Shown: positions 53,329 through 61,865 of the stretch, in pieces | Layout: the number at the start of each line of letters is the position of its first letter | Numbering within the stretch: position 1 is the first letter of the stretch | Assembly: GCF_003116815.1 (NCBI RefSeq) | Contig: NZ_QDKQ01000056.1 | Location: 1 to 64,000, forward strand | Reading direction: 5' to 3' | DNA: 64,000 nucleotides | Source: Caulobacter endophyticus | GTDB taxonomy: Bacteria; Pseudomonadota; Alphaproteobacteria; Caulobacterales; Caulobacteraceae | The notes under the pieces: generated by a model | Told to the model about the DNA's origin: nothing | Database searches by the model: none | The model's input: only the letters and a program-made list of their open reading frames with translations | Made by a program: the position numbers and the translations under genes

Positions 53329-53711
53329 GCGGCAGCCTCCGCCGGCGGCCAAGCGCGGTCGCCCAGGGAAAGGCGCGGCGCTCCATCGACGGCCGCCAGG
53401 CGCACCCGTCCGTCCACCACCCCTGCCGCCGCAACGTCACGCCAGGGCGCAGAACGGGCCACGTAGCCATCGCCCTTGCGCCAGAGCACCAGCGCCTGGT
53501 CCGCCGACCGGGCGACGACGCTGGCGCTGTCGCCGCCGATCCAGACGGCATCGATTCGATGATCCGGAAACTCGTCCGCCAGCAGCCGCCGCGCGGCCTC
53601 CTGATCGAGCGGCGCCGTCGGCCGCGCCAGCCTCGCCCAGGCCGCCAGCCCCACCAGCAGGGCGACGGCGAGCGCCGAGCCCAGCAACTGTATCAGCAGC
53701 GCCTTGTCCAT
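53325..53711 (-). CDS. Small membrane-anchored protein of unknown function
   Basis: 128 aa. An N-terminal helix (LLIQLLGSALAVALLVGLAA) anchors a soluble domain with RRLLADEFPDHRIDAVWIGG, SASVVARSADQALVLWRKGD and a beta-rich tail. No family was recognised. ATGA overlap with the sterol desaturase gene suggests a shared function, perhaps a regulator or electron-supply accessory (inference). It starts at ATG 53711. Confidence 0.65.
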
Positions 53712-53850
53712 CGCCGCCTCCTCCCCGTCTTTTGGAGTGAAGGTCTGGCCGCCATGCGATCACGTCAAGCGTCAGAACGGGGGTTTACGCAACCGGATTC
53801 ACCCCTCAAGTTGCGAGCCACACGCATTACGCGGGGCAAGGGAAACAACT

Positions 53851-54258
53851 ATGTCTCTAATGTTCGAACCGCTGCGCAAGTACGCGCAATTCTCGGGACG
53901 CGCTCGTCGCTCGGAATACTGGCTCTTCGCGCTCTTCACCTTCGGCGTCGGCGTCGCCATCTCGATCCTGCGCCTGATCATCAGCGGTCCGCAGAGCCTG
54001 GAGAGCGGAAACTTCGACGCTCTGGGCCTGGTTAGCCTGGCCTTCTCGCTGGCCACTTTCATTCCCAGCCTGGCGGTCGGTTTCCGTCGCCTGCACGACA
54101 CCGATCGCTCGGCCTGGTGGATCCTCATCGCCTTGATTCCGCTGATCGGCGTGATCGTGCTGCTGGTCTTCTACATCCTGCCGGGCACGACCGGTCCGAA
54201 CAAGTACGGCCCCGATCCGAAGCAGACCATCAAGGACGCCGCCGAAACCTTTGCCTGA
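53851..54258 (+). CDS. DUF805 membrane protein
   Basis: A 135-aa inner-membrane protein of the DUF805 family. YAQFSGRARRSEYWLFALF near the N-terminus and AVGFRRLHDTDRSAWWILI with GPNKYGPDP near the C-terminus are diagnostic. Three or four membrane helices. The function is unknown for the family. ATG 53851 is preceded by CAAGGGAAACA. A strong terminator follows. Confidence 0.9.
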   Translation: MSLMFEPLRKYAQFSGRARRSEYWLFALFTFGVGVAISILRLIISGPQSLESGNFDALGLVSLAFSLATFIPSLAVGFRRLHDTDRSAWWILIALIPLIGVIVLLVFYILPGTTGPNKYGPDPKQTIKDAAETFA

Positions 54259-54280
54259 GGCATCGATCGGACACAGCAAG

Positions 54281-54318
54281 GCGCGCCGCTCTCGACGAGA
54301 GCGGCGCGCTTTTTCTTT
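54281..54318 (+). terminator. Rho-independent terminator after DUF805
   Basis: A GCGCGCCGCTCTCG stem pairs perfectly with its complement around a one- to three-base turn and is followed by TTTTTCTTT. This is the clearest intrinsic terminator in the window. It also lies just beyond the 3' end of the convergent barrel gene. Confidence 0.9.
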
Positions 54319-54330
54319 GGGCCTTAGGCG

Positions 54331-54867
54331 TTAGAACTTTCGGGCGTAGCCCACCGACACGACGTTGGCGTCATCGGCGTCGTTGTCGCGGAACTGCTGG
54401 CGCGTGTAGTCGACGCGCACGCCGTTCTTGTCGTCGAACTTGTATTGGGCGCCGACGCCGTAGTTGACGCTGTCGGCGTCGAACTTGCTCTCAACGCCGG
54501 CCAGCTTCTGCTTGAACTGAGTGTTGCCGTAGCCGACGCGGCCGATCAGGTCGATGTTGGGGGTCACCGGCAGGAAGCCCACGCCATAGACGGCGGCCGA
54601 GTGGGTCTGCTCGATGCTGGAGCGGACGCCGGCGCGGTCGATGTTGTCGTCCTTCACGCCGCCGGACAGTTCGCCCTCGACGCCGAAGTGCGGGGTCAGC
54701 TTGGCGCCCAGGCGGCCCTGGACAGCGCCCGTATCGGCGCCTTCGGCGCGCGAGCTGTTGTAACCGAGGTTGCCATAGATTTCCGGCGAGCTCGATTGAG
54801 CGTGGGCCAGAACCGGAACAGCAGCGACCGACATGGCGGCGATAGCCGCAGACATGAGAACCTTCAT
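54331..54867 (-). CDS. Small outer-membrane beta-barrel protein
   Basis: A 178-aa protein with signal peptide (LMSAAIAAMSVAAVPVLAHA) and an eight-stranded OmpA-like/porin-like barrel. It begins EIYGNLGYNSSRAEGADTGA, passes through repeated alternating strands (IGRVGYGNTQF, YGVGAQYKFD), and ends ANVVSVGYARKF with a terminal phenylalanine that marks BamA-targeted outer-membrane proteins. The function is structural or unknown. The ATG at 54867 has an AGGAGTAA site. The AT-rich leader upstream suggests strong independent expression. Confidence 0.85.
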   Translation of the reverse strand: MKVLMSAAIAAMSVAAVPVLAHAQSSSPEIYGNLGYNSSRAEGADTGAVQGRLGAKLTPHFGVEGELSGGVKDDNIDRAGVRSSIEQTHSAAVYGVGFLPVTPNIDLIGRVGYGNTQFKQKLAGVESKFDADSVNYGVGAQYKFDDKNGVRVDYTRQQFRDNDADDANVVSVGYARKF

Positions 54868-55176
54868 TATTTTTACTCCTGATACTGGGATTTCTTGTGC
54901 TCCCTCAGCCTCCTCTGGGTATTGGGGCAACGAGGCCCGGATTTGACCGTACCCTGACCTGTTTGGGGCCATTGCGTGACGTTTCCGACATTTGAACGAG
55001 TGATTGTGGCCGCCAGCCTAAAGTTCCGCTGCGGGAGGTCGAATAGCCGCGGGCGATGCGGCGAAGACACGCCCTCCGGGGAGGTGACGGCGGCGCGGGG
55101 CGTGCTATTGATCGCGTCCAAACAGTGATCAGATCGGCGCGCCCATGTCGTGCGCCGGCCCATCGGGACCGCCGCC
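54868..55176. promoter_or_regulatory. Divergent promoter region barrel protein / FabH-like gene
   Basis: About 309 bases with no gene. A short inverted pair TGATC / GATCA separated by 13 bases lies 20-45 bases before the FabH-like coding region (near 55110-55132) and could be an operator. On the minus side the barrel leader contains AATAATTTTTACT-like sequence in reverse around 54865-54880. Confidence 0.35.
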
Positions 55177-56292
55177 TTGCATCAAGCCGTCATCGCCGCC
55201 ACGGGGCTCTTCACCCCGCCGTTCAGCATCTCGAACGTAGAACTGGTCGACGCCTTCAACGCCTATGTCGAACGCTTCAACACCGCCAACGCCGAGGCCA
55301 TCGCGGCCGGAGAAGCCACGGCGCTGGCCCCGTCCTCGCCCGAGTTCATCGAGAAGGCGTCGGGCATCAAGGCCCGCTACGTGATGAACAAGGACGGCAT
55401 CATCGACCCCGAGGTCATGAGGCCCAATCTGCCCGAGCGCCCCAACGACCAGATCTCGATCCTGGCCGAGATGGCCGTGAAAGCCGCGCAGCAGGCCATA
55501 GCCGCTTGGGGCAAGCCTGTTTCGGAGATCGGTGCGGTGATCTGCGCGGCCTCGAACATGCAGCGCGCCTATCCGGCCATGGCCATCGAGGTGCAGCAGG
55601 CCCTGGGTATCGAGGGCTTCGCCTTCGACATGAACGTGGCCTGCTCGTCGGCCACCTTCGGCATCAAGACCGCCGCCGACTTCATCGCCACCGGCAGCGC
55701 CAAGGCCGTGCTGATGGTCAATCCCGAGATCTGCTCGGGCCACCTGAACTTCAAGGACCGCGACAGCCACTTCATCTTCGGCGACGTGGCCACGGCCGTG
55801 ATTCTGGAGGAGGCCTCGCAGGCTGCGGGCGGCTGGGAAATCCTGGGCACGCGCCTGAAGACCCAGTTCTCCAACAACATCCGCAACAACTTCGGCTTCC
55901 TCAACAACGCCGCCCCCGAAGGGATCGGCGCGCGGGACAAGCTCTTCGTGCAGGAAGGCCGCAAGGTGTTCCGCGAGGTGGTGCCGATGGTCAGCGAAAT
56001 GATCGTCGAGCACGCCGGCGACATCGGTCTCGACGCCACCGCTCTCAAGCGACTGTGGCTGCACCAGGCCAACATCAACATGAACGACCTGATCGCCCGC
56101 AAGGTGCTGGGCCGCGATCCGCAGGCCGGCGAGAACGTCATCATTCTCGACGAGTACGCCAACACCTCCTCGGCCGGCTCGATCATCGCCTTCCACACCG
56201 CCAATGACGATTTCGCCCCCGGCGACACCGGCCTGATCTGCAGCTTCGGCGCAGGCTACTCGGCCGGCACCGTGTTCGTCAGGAAGCGCTGA
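55177..56292 (+). CDS. Beta-ketoacyl-ACP synthase III-like enzyme (FabH2 type)
   Basis: About 371 aa of the thiolase-fold condensing enzymes. The catalytic triad is Cys in FDMNVACSSATFGIK, His in RLWLHQANINMN and Asn in YANTSSAGSII. The long N-terminal insertion (ELVDAFNAYVERFNTANAEA, EKASGIKARYVMNKDGIIDP) matches the roughly 370-residue second FabH of Pseudomonas rather than the 320-residue housekeeping FabH. TTG 55177 gives LHQAVIAATG, which aligns with the family N-terminus; GTG 55150 would add nine residues. It may start fatty acid or specialised lipid synthesis from acetyl- or acyl-CoA. Confidence 0.86.
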   Translation: MHQAVIAATGLFTPPFSISNVELVDAFNAYVERFNTANAEAIAAGEATALAPSSPEFIEKASGIKARYVMNKDGIIDPEVMRPNLPERPNDQISILAEMAVKAAQQAIAAWGKPVSEIGAVICAASNMQRAYPAMAIEVQQALGIEGFAFDMNVACSSATFGIKTAADFIATGSAKAVLMVNPEICSGHLNFKDRDSHFIFGDVATAVILEEASQAAGGWEILGTRLKTQFSNNIRNNFGFLNNAAPEGIGARDKLFVQEGRKVFREVVPMVSEMIVEHAGDIGLDATALKRLWLHQANINMNDLIARKVLGRDPQAGENVIILDEYANTSSAGSIIAFHTANDDFAPGDTGLICSFGAGYSAGTVFVRKR

Positions 56293-56764
56293 GCGGCGCG
56301 GCGCGCGGGAACCTGAGTTCGCGCGCGAACGACGCCAGGATCAGCGGCCACCCATGGTCGGAGGCCATTCCCTGGCGGATGGCTTCCGCGCCGTCGCCAT
56401 GCCGGTCGAGATTGCGGTGCTCGACCGTCACTCGGGTCCCCTCGCCCGCCGGCTCGAACCGGAACTCGACCTCGCTCTGGCGCTCCAGCGGCTCGACGCC
56501 GCGATCGGAGGCGACGTTGAAGCCGACCACCAGCCGATGGCCAGGGTCGTAGGCGCGAACGTCGCCCCACGGGCTTTCGGCGCCGTCGCTGTCGACCTCG
56601 AACCAGGTCCCACCAGCCACCGGCTCCACATGCACGGTGACGAAGCGCGCGCCGCCGCGGCTGTAGGCCATCGGCCACCAGCGCCCCATGTCGCCGACGA
56701 AGCGGGCGAAGGCTTCGGCAGGCAGGGCCTCGACGGTGATCTCGCTGATGATCGGCTGGGCCAT
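56279..56764 (-). CDS. SRPBCC-domain protein (AHSA1-like)
   Basis: A 161-aa START/Bet v1-fold protein. PIISEITVEALPAEAFARFV and FEPAGEGTRVTVEHRNLDRH are typical of activator-of-Hsp90-like SRPBCC proteins that bind small hydrophobic ligands. The start is decided by a consensus AGGAGG exactly six bases before ATG 56764; ATG 56770 sits directly on it and cannot be used. The 3' end overlaps the convergent FabH-like gene by 14 bases. Confidence 0.83.
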   Translation of the reverse strand: MAQPIISEITVEALPAEAFARFVGDMGRWWPMAYSRGGARFVTVHVEPVAGGTWFEVDSDGAESPWGDVRAYDPGHRLVVGFNVASDRGVEPLERQSEVEFRFEPAGEGTRVTVEHRNLDRHGDGAEAIRQGMASDHGWPLILASFARELRFPRAAPLSAS

Positions 56765-56807
56765 ACGCATCCTCCTGGCGGAGGGAACGCGCACGGCGCC
56801 GAAGGGA

Positions 56808-58295
56808 TCACCCGGGCGTCGCCGCCTGGGCGATCGGCTCCAGCGTGACGGCGACCGGAGCGCCGGCGTCCTGCGCCAGGGTCCAGCCGCTAGCGGCGCG
56901 ACCGATGGCGTAGCAGCGGCGCGAACCGCGCTCCTCGGTCAGGCACAGTTTTCCATCCGCGATGGCGTAGCGCCCCTTGGACCAGCCGAAATCGTGCCGT
57001 TCGAACCAGCTTCCGTCGGCCCTAAGCGCGATCCCGTCCATGCCCACGGGCATTCTCGGAAAGACGACAAGATGGTCGCTGAACGACGCCCGGGCGTCGA
57101 GGTCGAGTGCGACCGTCGGCTTAGGATGCGCCGCCTTCCATTCCATGGCCCGCTGGATACGACGGCCGACGGCCGGGTGGTCGTAGAAGATGATCTCTTC
57201 CAGCCGCCCCGGCGTGGCGGCGCGGTACTCGATGGTCTTGACCAGGGCCTTGGACAGGCCGTCCGGCTCGTTGAAGTGCGAGAGGCTGTAGTGGTCGGCG
57301 TCGCTTTCGGCGATGCGGATCAGGCTGCTGGTCACCGGCGTCGCCAGCAGGAAGAGCACGGTCATCACGGCGCTCAGCACCGGCAGGCCGGCCGGATCGG
57401 CCACGCCCCTGATTTCCTCGCCGCCCAGCAGGCGCGCGGCCGGCGCGAACAGCCGGTCGACCAGGAAGAAGGCCAGGACGGCCAGCAGGCTCATGACGCC
57501 GGCGATCCATAGTGAGTGGTGACGGGCGTAGTGGCCCATCTCGTGCCCGACCACGCCACGCACCTCGGCGATGTCCGCGCCCTTCTTGAACATGGTGTCG
57601 CTCATCGCCACGCGGGCTGAGCCGAACAGGCCCGAGACGTTGGCGGTATAGGCGTTGGACTGTTTGGAGCCGTCGTAGATGAAGATCTTGTCGGACGGCA
57701 CGCCGACCTGCCTGGCCATGGCCACCACCTCGTCGCGGACCGGACCGGCCGGCGCGGGCGTATACTTGTTGAAGATCGGCTCGATGTAGAGCGGCGCCAG
57801 CAACATGGCGGCGGCGATGAAGACTGCGGTCAGCCCGCCGCCCCACAGCCACCAGGTGCGCGGCGCCTTGCGGATCAGGGCGTAGAGGGCGGTGAAGAAC
57901 AGGCCGCCGATCACGGCGGTGATGGCCAGGGAGATCGCGCCCTCGCCCAGCCAGCCTGGAAAGGCCTGACTGGTCAGGCCGTACTGCTTCTGCCGCCACC
58001 ACTGGCTGTAGGCGGCCCAGGGCAGAGACAACAGGCTGTCGACGACCAGATAGACCACGCCAACCAGAAAACTGGCCAGAATCGGCCGACTGCGCCGCCC
58101 CTCGATCTTGCGTCGGAGCGCGGTCAGCGCCCCGCTGCGCACGATCAGGAAGGCGACAAGGAGCGCCACCAGCGTCCCCCACAGCAGCAGCCAGTGACCG
58201 CCGTGGGTATAGGCGCTTGCCCGGGCGTGCGCCTCGGGCGGCAGCTGGGCCAGGTAGGCCGCAGTCGCCGCAGCCGGATCGAAGTTCTGCGCCAT
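56808..58295 (-). CDS. M48 family zinc metalloprotease (Ste24/CAAX-protease type)
   Basis: A 495-aa membrane protease. The zinc site is HEMGHYARHH (about residues 249-253) with the third ligand in ESDADHYSLSHFN. Several helices (LLLWGTLVALLVAFLI, FLVGVVYLVVDSLLSL, LPWAAYSQWWRQKQYGLTS) follow the Ste24 architecture. Unlike typical Ste24 proteins, about 90 residues follow the last conserved segment (RRIQRAMEWKAAHPKPTV), forming a non-membrane C-terminal domain. Bacteria lack CAAX proteins, so the substrate is probably misfolded membrane protein or peptides (inference). ATG at 58295. Confidence 0.88.
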   Translation of the reverse strand: MAQNFDPAAATAAYLAQLPPEAHARASAYTHGGHWLLLWGTLVALLVAFLIVRSGALTALRRKIEGRRSRPILASFLVGVVYLVVDSLLSLPWAAYSQWWRQKQYGLTSQAFPGWLGEGAISLAITAVIGGLFFTALYALIRKAPRTWWLWGGGLTAVFIAAAMLLAPLYIEPIFNKYTPAPAGPVRDEVVAMARQVGVPSDKIFIYDGSKQSNAYTANVSGLFGSARVAMSDTMFKKGADIAEVRGVVGHEMGHYARHHSLWIAGVMSLLAVLAFFLVDRLFAPAARLLGGEEIRGVADPAGLPVLSAVMTVLFLLATPVTSSLIRIAESDADHYSLSHFNEPDGLSKALVKTIEYRAATPGRLEEIIFYDHPAVGRRIQRAMEWKAAHPKPTVALDLDARASFSDHLVVFPRMPVGMDGIALRADGSWFERHDFGWSKGRYAIADGKLCLTEERGSRRCYAIGRAASGWTLAQDAGAPVAVTLEPIAQAATPG

Positions 58296-58464
58296 ACGTC
58301 TCCCCCGAGAAGCAAACCTGCAGCAGCAAGCCAGAGCCGGACGCCCGCGTCAGGTTAAATCGCCGTCAGGTCGCGCTGGCCTTGCGTCGCAGACGCCTTG
58401 GCCCCTGGCGGCGACGGCGCAGCGGTATAGAACTGGGCCGATGACCTTCGCTTCGAGGCCCGCC

Positions 58465-59262
58465 ATGCGATTCCCAGCCCGCCGTGACATCCTGCTGGGC
58501 CTGGGGGCCGGAGGCGCGTTGACCCTGGCCGGCTGCGGCGGCAAGGACGCTGGCGCGGGCCAGAGCGGCGCGGCCCGGGTCGAGGCGACCAAGACCCTGC
58601 GCATCGGCCTGGAGGGCACCTATCCGCCGTTCAACTTCCAGGGCGCCGACGGCCAGCTGACCGGCTTCGACGTCGACTTCGCCAAGGCCCTGGCCGAGCA
58701 GATGAAGGTGAAGCCCGAGTTCGTGGCCGCGCCGTTCGCCGGTCTGCTGGGAGCGCTGGAATCGGGCCGCACCGACGTCGTCATCAACCAGATCACCATC
58801 ACGCCCGAGCGCGCGGCCAAGTACGACTTCTCCAGGCCCTATACGGTGTCGGGCATCTTGATCATCGTGCCCAAGGGCAAGACGGGCGTCGCCGGCCCGG
58901 CCGACCTGGCCGGCAGGAAGGTCGGCGTGGGCCTGGGCACCCATTACGAGCAGTGGCTGCGCCAGAACCAGCCCAAGGCCGAGATCCGCACCTATGACGA
59001 CGATCCGACCAAATACCAGGACCTGCGGGCTGGCCGCATCGACGCCGTGCTGAACGACCGCCTGGTCGCCGCCGACTTCCTGAAGACCGCCCCCGACCTG
59101 GTCGCCGCGGGGCCGGCCTTCGCCCCGCAGAGCCAGGGCGTGGTCATGAAGCGCGACCCGGCCCTGAAGGTGCTGGTGGACGAAGCCATCGAGGCCCTGC
59201 GGGCCGACGGACGCCTGGCCGCCATCTCGCAGAAGTGGTTCGCCCTGGACGTGACACGCTAG
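58465..59262 (+). CDS. Amino-acid (cystine-type) ABC transporter solute-binding lipoprotein
   Basis: About 265 aa. A lipoprotein signal ends in LTLAGC (lipobox; ARRDILLG upstream is a possible twin-arginine motif). The SBP_bac_3 fold begins KTLRIGLEGTYPPFNFQG, with TGFDVDFAKALAEQMKVKPE and GALESGRTDVVINQITITPE. Similarity to FliY/TcyA suggests cystine; polar amino acids are possible. ATG 58465 is chosen because GAGG lies six bases upstream; ATG 58441 is an alternative. Followed within four bases by the permease gene. Confidence 0.86.
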   Translation: MRFPARRDILLGLGAGGALTLAGCGGKDAGAGQSGAARVEATKTLRIGLEGTYPPFNFQGADGQLTGFDVDFAKALAEQMKVKPEFVAAPFAGLLGALESGRTDVVINQITITPERAAKYDFSRPYTVSGILIIVPKGKTGVAGPADLAGRKVGVGLGTHYEQWLRQNQPKAEIRTYDDDPTKYQDLRAGRIDAVLNDRLVAADFLKTAPDLVAAGPAFAPQSQGVVMKRDPALKVLVDEAIEALRADGRLAAISQKWFALDVTR

Positions 59263-59265
59263 GCC

Positions 59266-59919
59266 ATGAACGCGGCCGAGCTCATCGCCCAGTCGGCGCC
59301 GCTGCTGCTGAAGGGCGCGGTCTATACCGTGCTGCTCAGCGTGATCGGCATGAGCCTGGGCCTGCTGCTGGGCTTTGGCCTGGCGCTGATGCGGCTGTCG
59401 CGCTCGCCGCTGCTGGCTTGGCCGGCGGCCGTCTACGTCTCGGCCTTCCGGGGCACGCCCCTGCTGGTGCAGCTGTTCCTGATCTATTACGGCCTCCCGC
59501 AGCTTGGACTGGAGCTGCCGCCGCTGCTGGCGGCCGGGATCGGCTTTTCGCTGAACGTCGCCGCATACGCCGGCGAGATTCTGCGCAGCGCGATCGCCGC
59601 CGTCGACAAGGGCCAGTGGGAGGCCGCCGCGGTGCTGGGCCTGACCCGCGGCCAGGCCATGCGCCGGATCATCCTGCCCCAGGCCGCCCGGACCGCCGTC
59701 GCGCCCCTCTCGAACAGCTTCATCAGCCTGGTGAAGGACACCTCGCTGGCCGCGACCATCCAGGTGCCGGAGCTGTTCCGCCAGGCCCAGCTGATCACCG
59801 CCCGGACGTACGAGATCTTCGCCATGTACCTCAGCGCCGCGGCCATCTACTGGATCCTCTCCAGCCTGCTGGCGCTGGGCCAGGGATGGCTGGAACGCCG
59901 CGCGGAGGCCCGTCGATGA
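59266..59919 (+). CDS. Amino-acid ABC transporter permease
   Basis: A 217-aa inner-membrane permease of the HisM/YecS family with five hydrophobic segments. Seen are AVYVSAFRGTPLLVQLFLIY, the EAA-like loop GQWEAAAVLGLTRGQAMRRI, and APLSNSFISLVKDTSLAATI. ATG 59266 and the ATGA overlap with the ATPase gene define a classical three-gene importer. Only one permease is present, so it would homodimerise. Confidence 0.9.
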   Translation: MNAAELIAQSAPLLLKGAVYTVLLSVIGMSLGLLLGFGLALMRLSRSPLLAWPAAVYVSAFRGTPLLVQLFLIYYGLPQLGLELPPLLAAGIGFSLNVAAYAGEILRSAIAAVDKGQWEAAAVLGLTRGQAMRRIILPQAARTAVAPLSNSFISLVKDTSLAATIQVPELFRQAQLITARTYEIFAMYLSAAAIYWILSSLLALGQGWLERRAEARR

Positions 59920-60656
59920 GCGCCATCGAGGCCAGGGGCCTGTCCAAGCGCTTTGGCGACACCGCCGTGCTGAACGGCGTAGACCTGACGCTCGCCCCCG
60001 GCGAGGTGGTGGCCGTGATCGGCCCCAGCGGCTCGGGCAAGAGCACCCTGCTGAGGTGCCTGGCCGGCCTGGAGGCGCTGGACGGCGGAAGCCTGTCGAT
60101 CGCCGGCGTGCAGGCCGGCGGCAAGACGCCTCTGGCCCGCGCCCTGAAGGGCCGCGTCGGCTTCGTGTTCCAGAACTTCAACCTGTTCCCGCACAAGACC
60201 GCGCTGGAGAACGTGGCCGAAGCCCCGATCGTCGTGCGCGGCGATCCGCCCGCCAAGGCCCGCCGGAGGGCGCTGGAGCTGCTGACCAAGGTGGGGCTGG
60301 CCCATCGCGCCGACGCCTATCCCGGCGCCCTCTCAGGCGGCCAGCAGCAGCGCTGCGCCATAGCCCGGGCCCTGGCCATGGACCCGGAGGTCATCCTGTT
60401 CGACGAGCCGACCTCGGCGCTGGATCCCGAACTGGTCGGCGAGGTGCTGGCGGTCATTGGCGACCTGGCCGCCGAGAAGCGGACCATGGTCATCGTCACC
60501 CACCAGATGGACTTCGCCCGCGAGGTCGCCGACCGGACGATCTTCATGGACGAGGGCGTGATCCTTGAGCAGGGGCCGTCCGCGACGCTGTTCTCCGAAC
60601 CACGAGAAGATCGAACGCGAAGGTTTCTCAGTAAATTGCGAAGCTTGCAGCCATAA
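59916..60656 (+). CDS. Amino-acid ABC transporter ATP-binding protein
   Basis: A 246-aa ATPase. Walker A is GPSGSGKSTLLRCLAG, the Q-loop FQNFNLFPHKTALENV, the signature LSGGQQQRCAIARALA, Walker B ILFDEPTSALDPELVG and the H-loop VTHQMDFAREVAD. Very close to GlnQ/TcyC-type proteins. ATG 59916 overlaps the permease stop. The operon probably ends here; 63 bases separate it from the next gene. Confidence 0.92.
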   Translation: MSAIEARGLSKRFGDTAVLNGVDLTLAPGEVVAVIGPSGSGKSTLLRCLAGLEALDGGSLSIAGVQAGGKTPLARALKGRVGFVFQNFNLFPHKTALENVAEAPIVVRGDPPAKARRRALELLTKVGLAHRADAYPGALSGGQQQRCAIARALAMDPEVILFDEPTSALDPELVGEVLAVIGDLAAEKRTMVIVTHQMDFAREVADRTIFMDEGVILEQGPSATLFSEPREDRTRRFLSKLRSLQP

Positions 60657-60719
60657 TTTAGCCTCTGGCGCCCGCCACCCCTCCCGGGCTACGCCGCGTG
60701 TGTCTAGAGGCGAGGATTC

Positions 60720-61031
60720 GTGAAAACCTACATCGACCTGAAAGGCGTCTCCGGCGCCGTCTATCGCTACAAGCTGGCCGAGGATCGCGACCCGCGCACC
60801 ACGATCGCCGGCAACTATCTCTACGTGAACGCCGAAGGCGTCGTGGTGTTCGCCGGCGAGGCCAACAATCTGCACGACTCCACCCGCGGCTTCGCTGAAG
60901 CGGCCGAGAAACACGGGGCCGAGCACCTGTATACGCGCCTGAACGTGTCGGGGGCTTCGCGCGCCGACGAACTTGCCGACCTGCTGGCGGAACTGTCGCC
61001 GGCCGGCAACGCCGCGCAAGCGGAAGACTGA
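60720..61031 (+). CDS. Small protein of unknown function, GIY-YIG-like pattern
   Basis: 103 aa beginning at GTG 60720. The segment GNYLYVNAEGVVVFAGEANN, followed by a helix and LYTRLNVSGASRADELADLL, superficially resembles the GIY-x10-YIG core and following helix of GIY-YIG nucleases, with GNY and FAG in place of the motif. No catalytic Arg or Glu can be assigned with confidence, so a nuclease activity is doubtful. It sits alone between the ABC operon and a convergent hydrolase. Confidence 0.55.
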   Translation: MKTYIDLKGVSGAVYRYKLAEDRDPRTTIAGNYLYVNAEGVVVFAGEANNLHDSTRGFAEAAEKHGAEHLYTRLNVSGASRADELADLLAELSPAGNAAQAED

Positions 61032-61036
61032 TCCCG

Positions 61037-61765
61037 TCAGGCCTCGGCGAAGAACTCGCCGAGCCTCACGACCACGTCGGGCGCGGGCGTCATGATCGCC
61101 TGCAGGTGATCGCCCGGCGTCGACAGGAACGGCAGCCCATGGGCCGCCGCGAAGGCCTGGGACGGCGCGTGATAGGGATCCGCCGTCCCGTCCCACAGCA
61201 GCACCGGCGCGCCCGCGCCCAGCACCGCCTCGGCTGCGCCGTCCAGCGTGTTCAGCGCCTCGAACGCAGCCTGGACGCCCGGCAGGATCTCCGGCGTCAC
61301 CCAGCTCACCAGGGCCGGCGCGACCTGCTGGCTGAACCCCCAAAAGATATCGAAGCGGATCGGACCCGACGGCCCCTTGGGCACGCCGTTCGCCAGATCC
61401 CAGCCGCCGATGGTCAGCGAGGCCAGGCGCCGCGGATAGTACCTGGCCACGCCCACGGCCATCCAGCCGCCCATCGAATAGCCTACGAGGTGCGCCTTCT
61501 CCGCGCTCAGGGCGTCCAGCACCGCCACGATGTCGCCGGCCCGCTGGTCCTGGGCGTAGAGCGCCGGATCGGTCGGCTTGTCGCTGAGGCCATGGCCCAG
61601 GGAATCGACGCAGGCCACGGTGAAGCGATCGGCCAGGGCGGCGACGAACCCGTTCGCCCGCCAGCTTTCGGCGTCCATGAACAGCCCGTGCTGCAGCACC
61701 ACCAGCGGTCCCCGCCCCTCCACCGTGTAATGGATCTTCTGGCCGCGATGGGTGGCGAAGGGCAT
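61037..61765 (-). CDS. Alpha/beta-fold hydrolase
   Basis: A 242-aa serine hydrolase. The nucleophile elbow is VGYSMGGWMAVGVA (Ser about 96). The oxyanion region LVVLQHGLFMDAESW, and the acid and histidine in LLWDGTADPYH and STPGDHLQAIM, complete the triad. Typical of esterases, lactonases or C-C bond hydrolases; no substrate is evident. ATG 61765 with GGAGA upstream is preferred over TTG 61783. Divergent from recG. Confidence 0.83.
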   Translation of the reverse strand: MPFATHRGQKIHYTVEGRGPLVVLQHGLFMDAESWRANGFVAALADRFTVACVDSLGHGLSDKPTDPALYAQDQRAGDIVAVLDALSAEKAHLVGYSMGGWMAVGVARYYPRRLASLTIGGWDLANGVPKGPSGPIRFDIFWGFSQQVAPALVSWVTPEILPGVQAAFEALNTLDGAAEAVLGAGAPVLLWDGTADPYHAPSQAFAAAHGLPFLSTPGDHLQAIMTPAPDVVVRLGEFFAEA

Positions 61766-61865
61766 GGGCGAGTCTCCGGACAAGGGGACCGCCAGTCAGG
61801 CTGGTCCACAATTTCGCGCAAGGCGAACGGGACGAGAACACCCCGGCTTGTCTATCCTGACGGCG

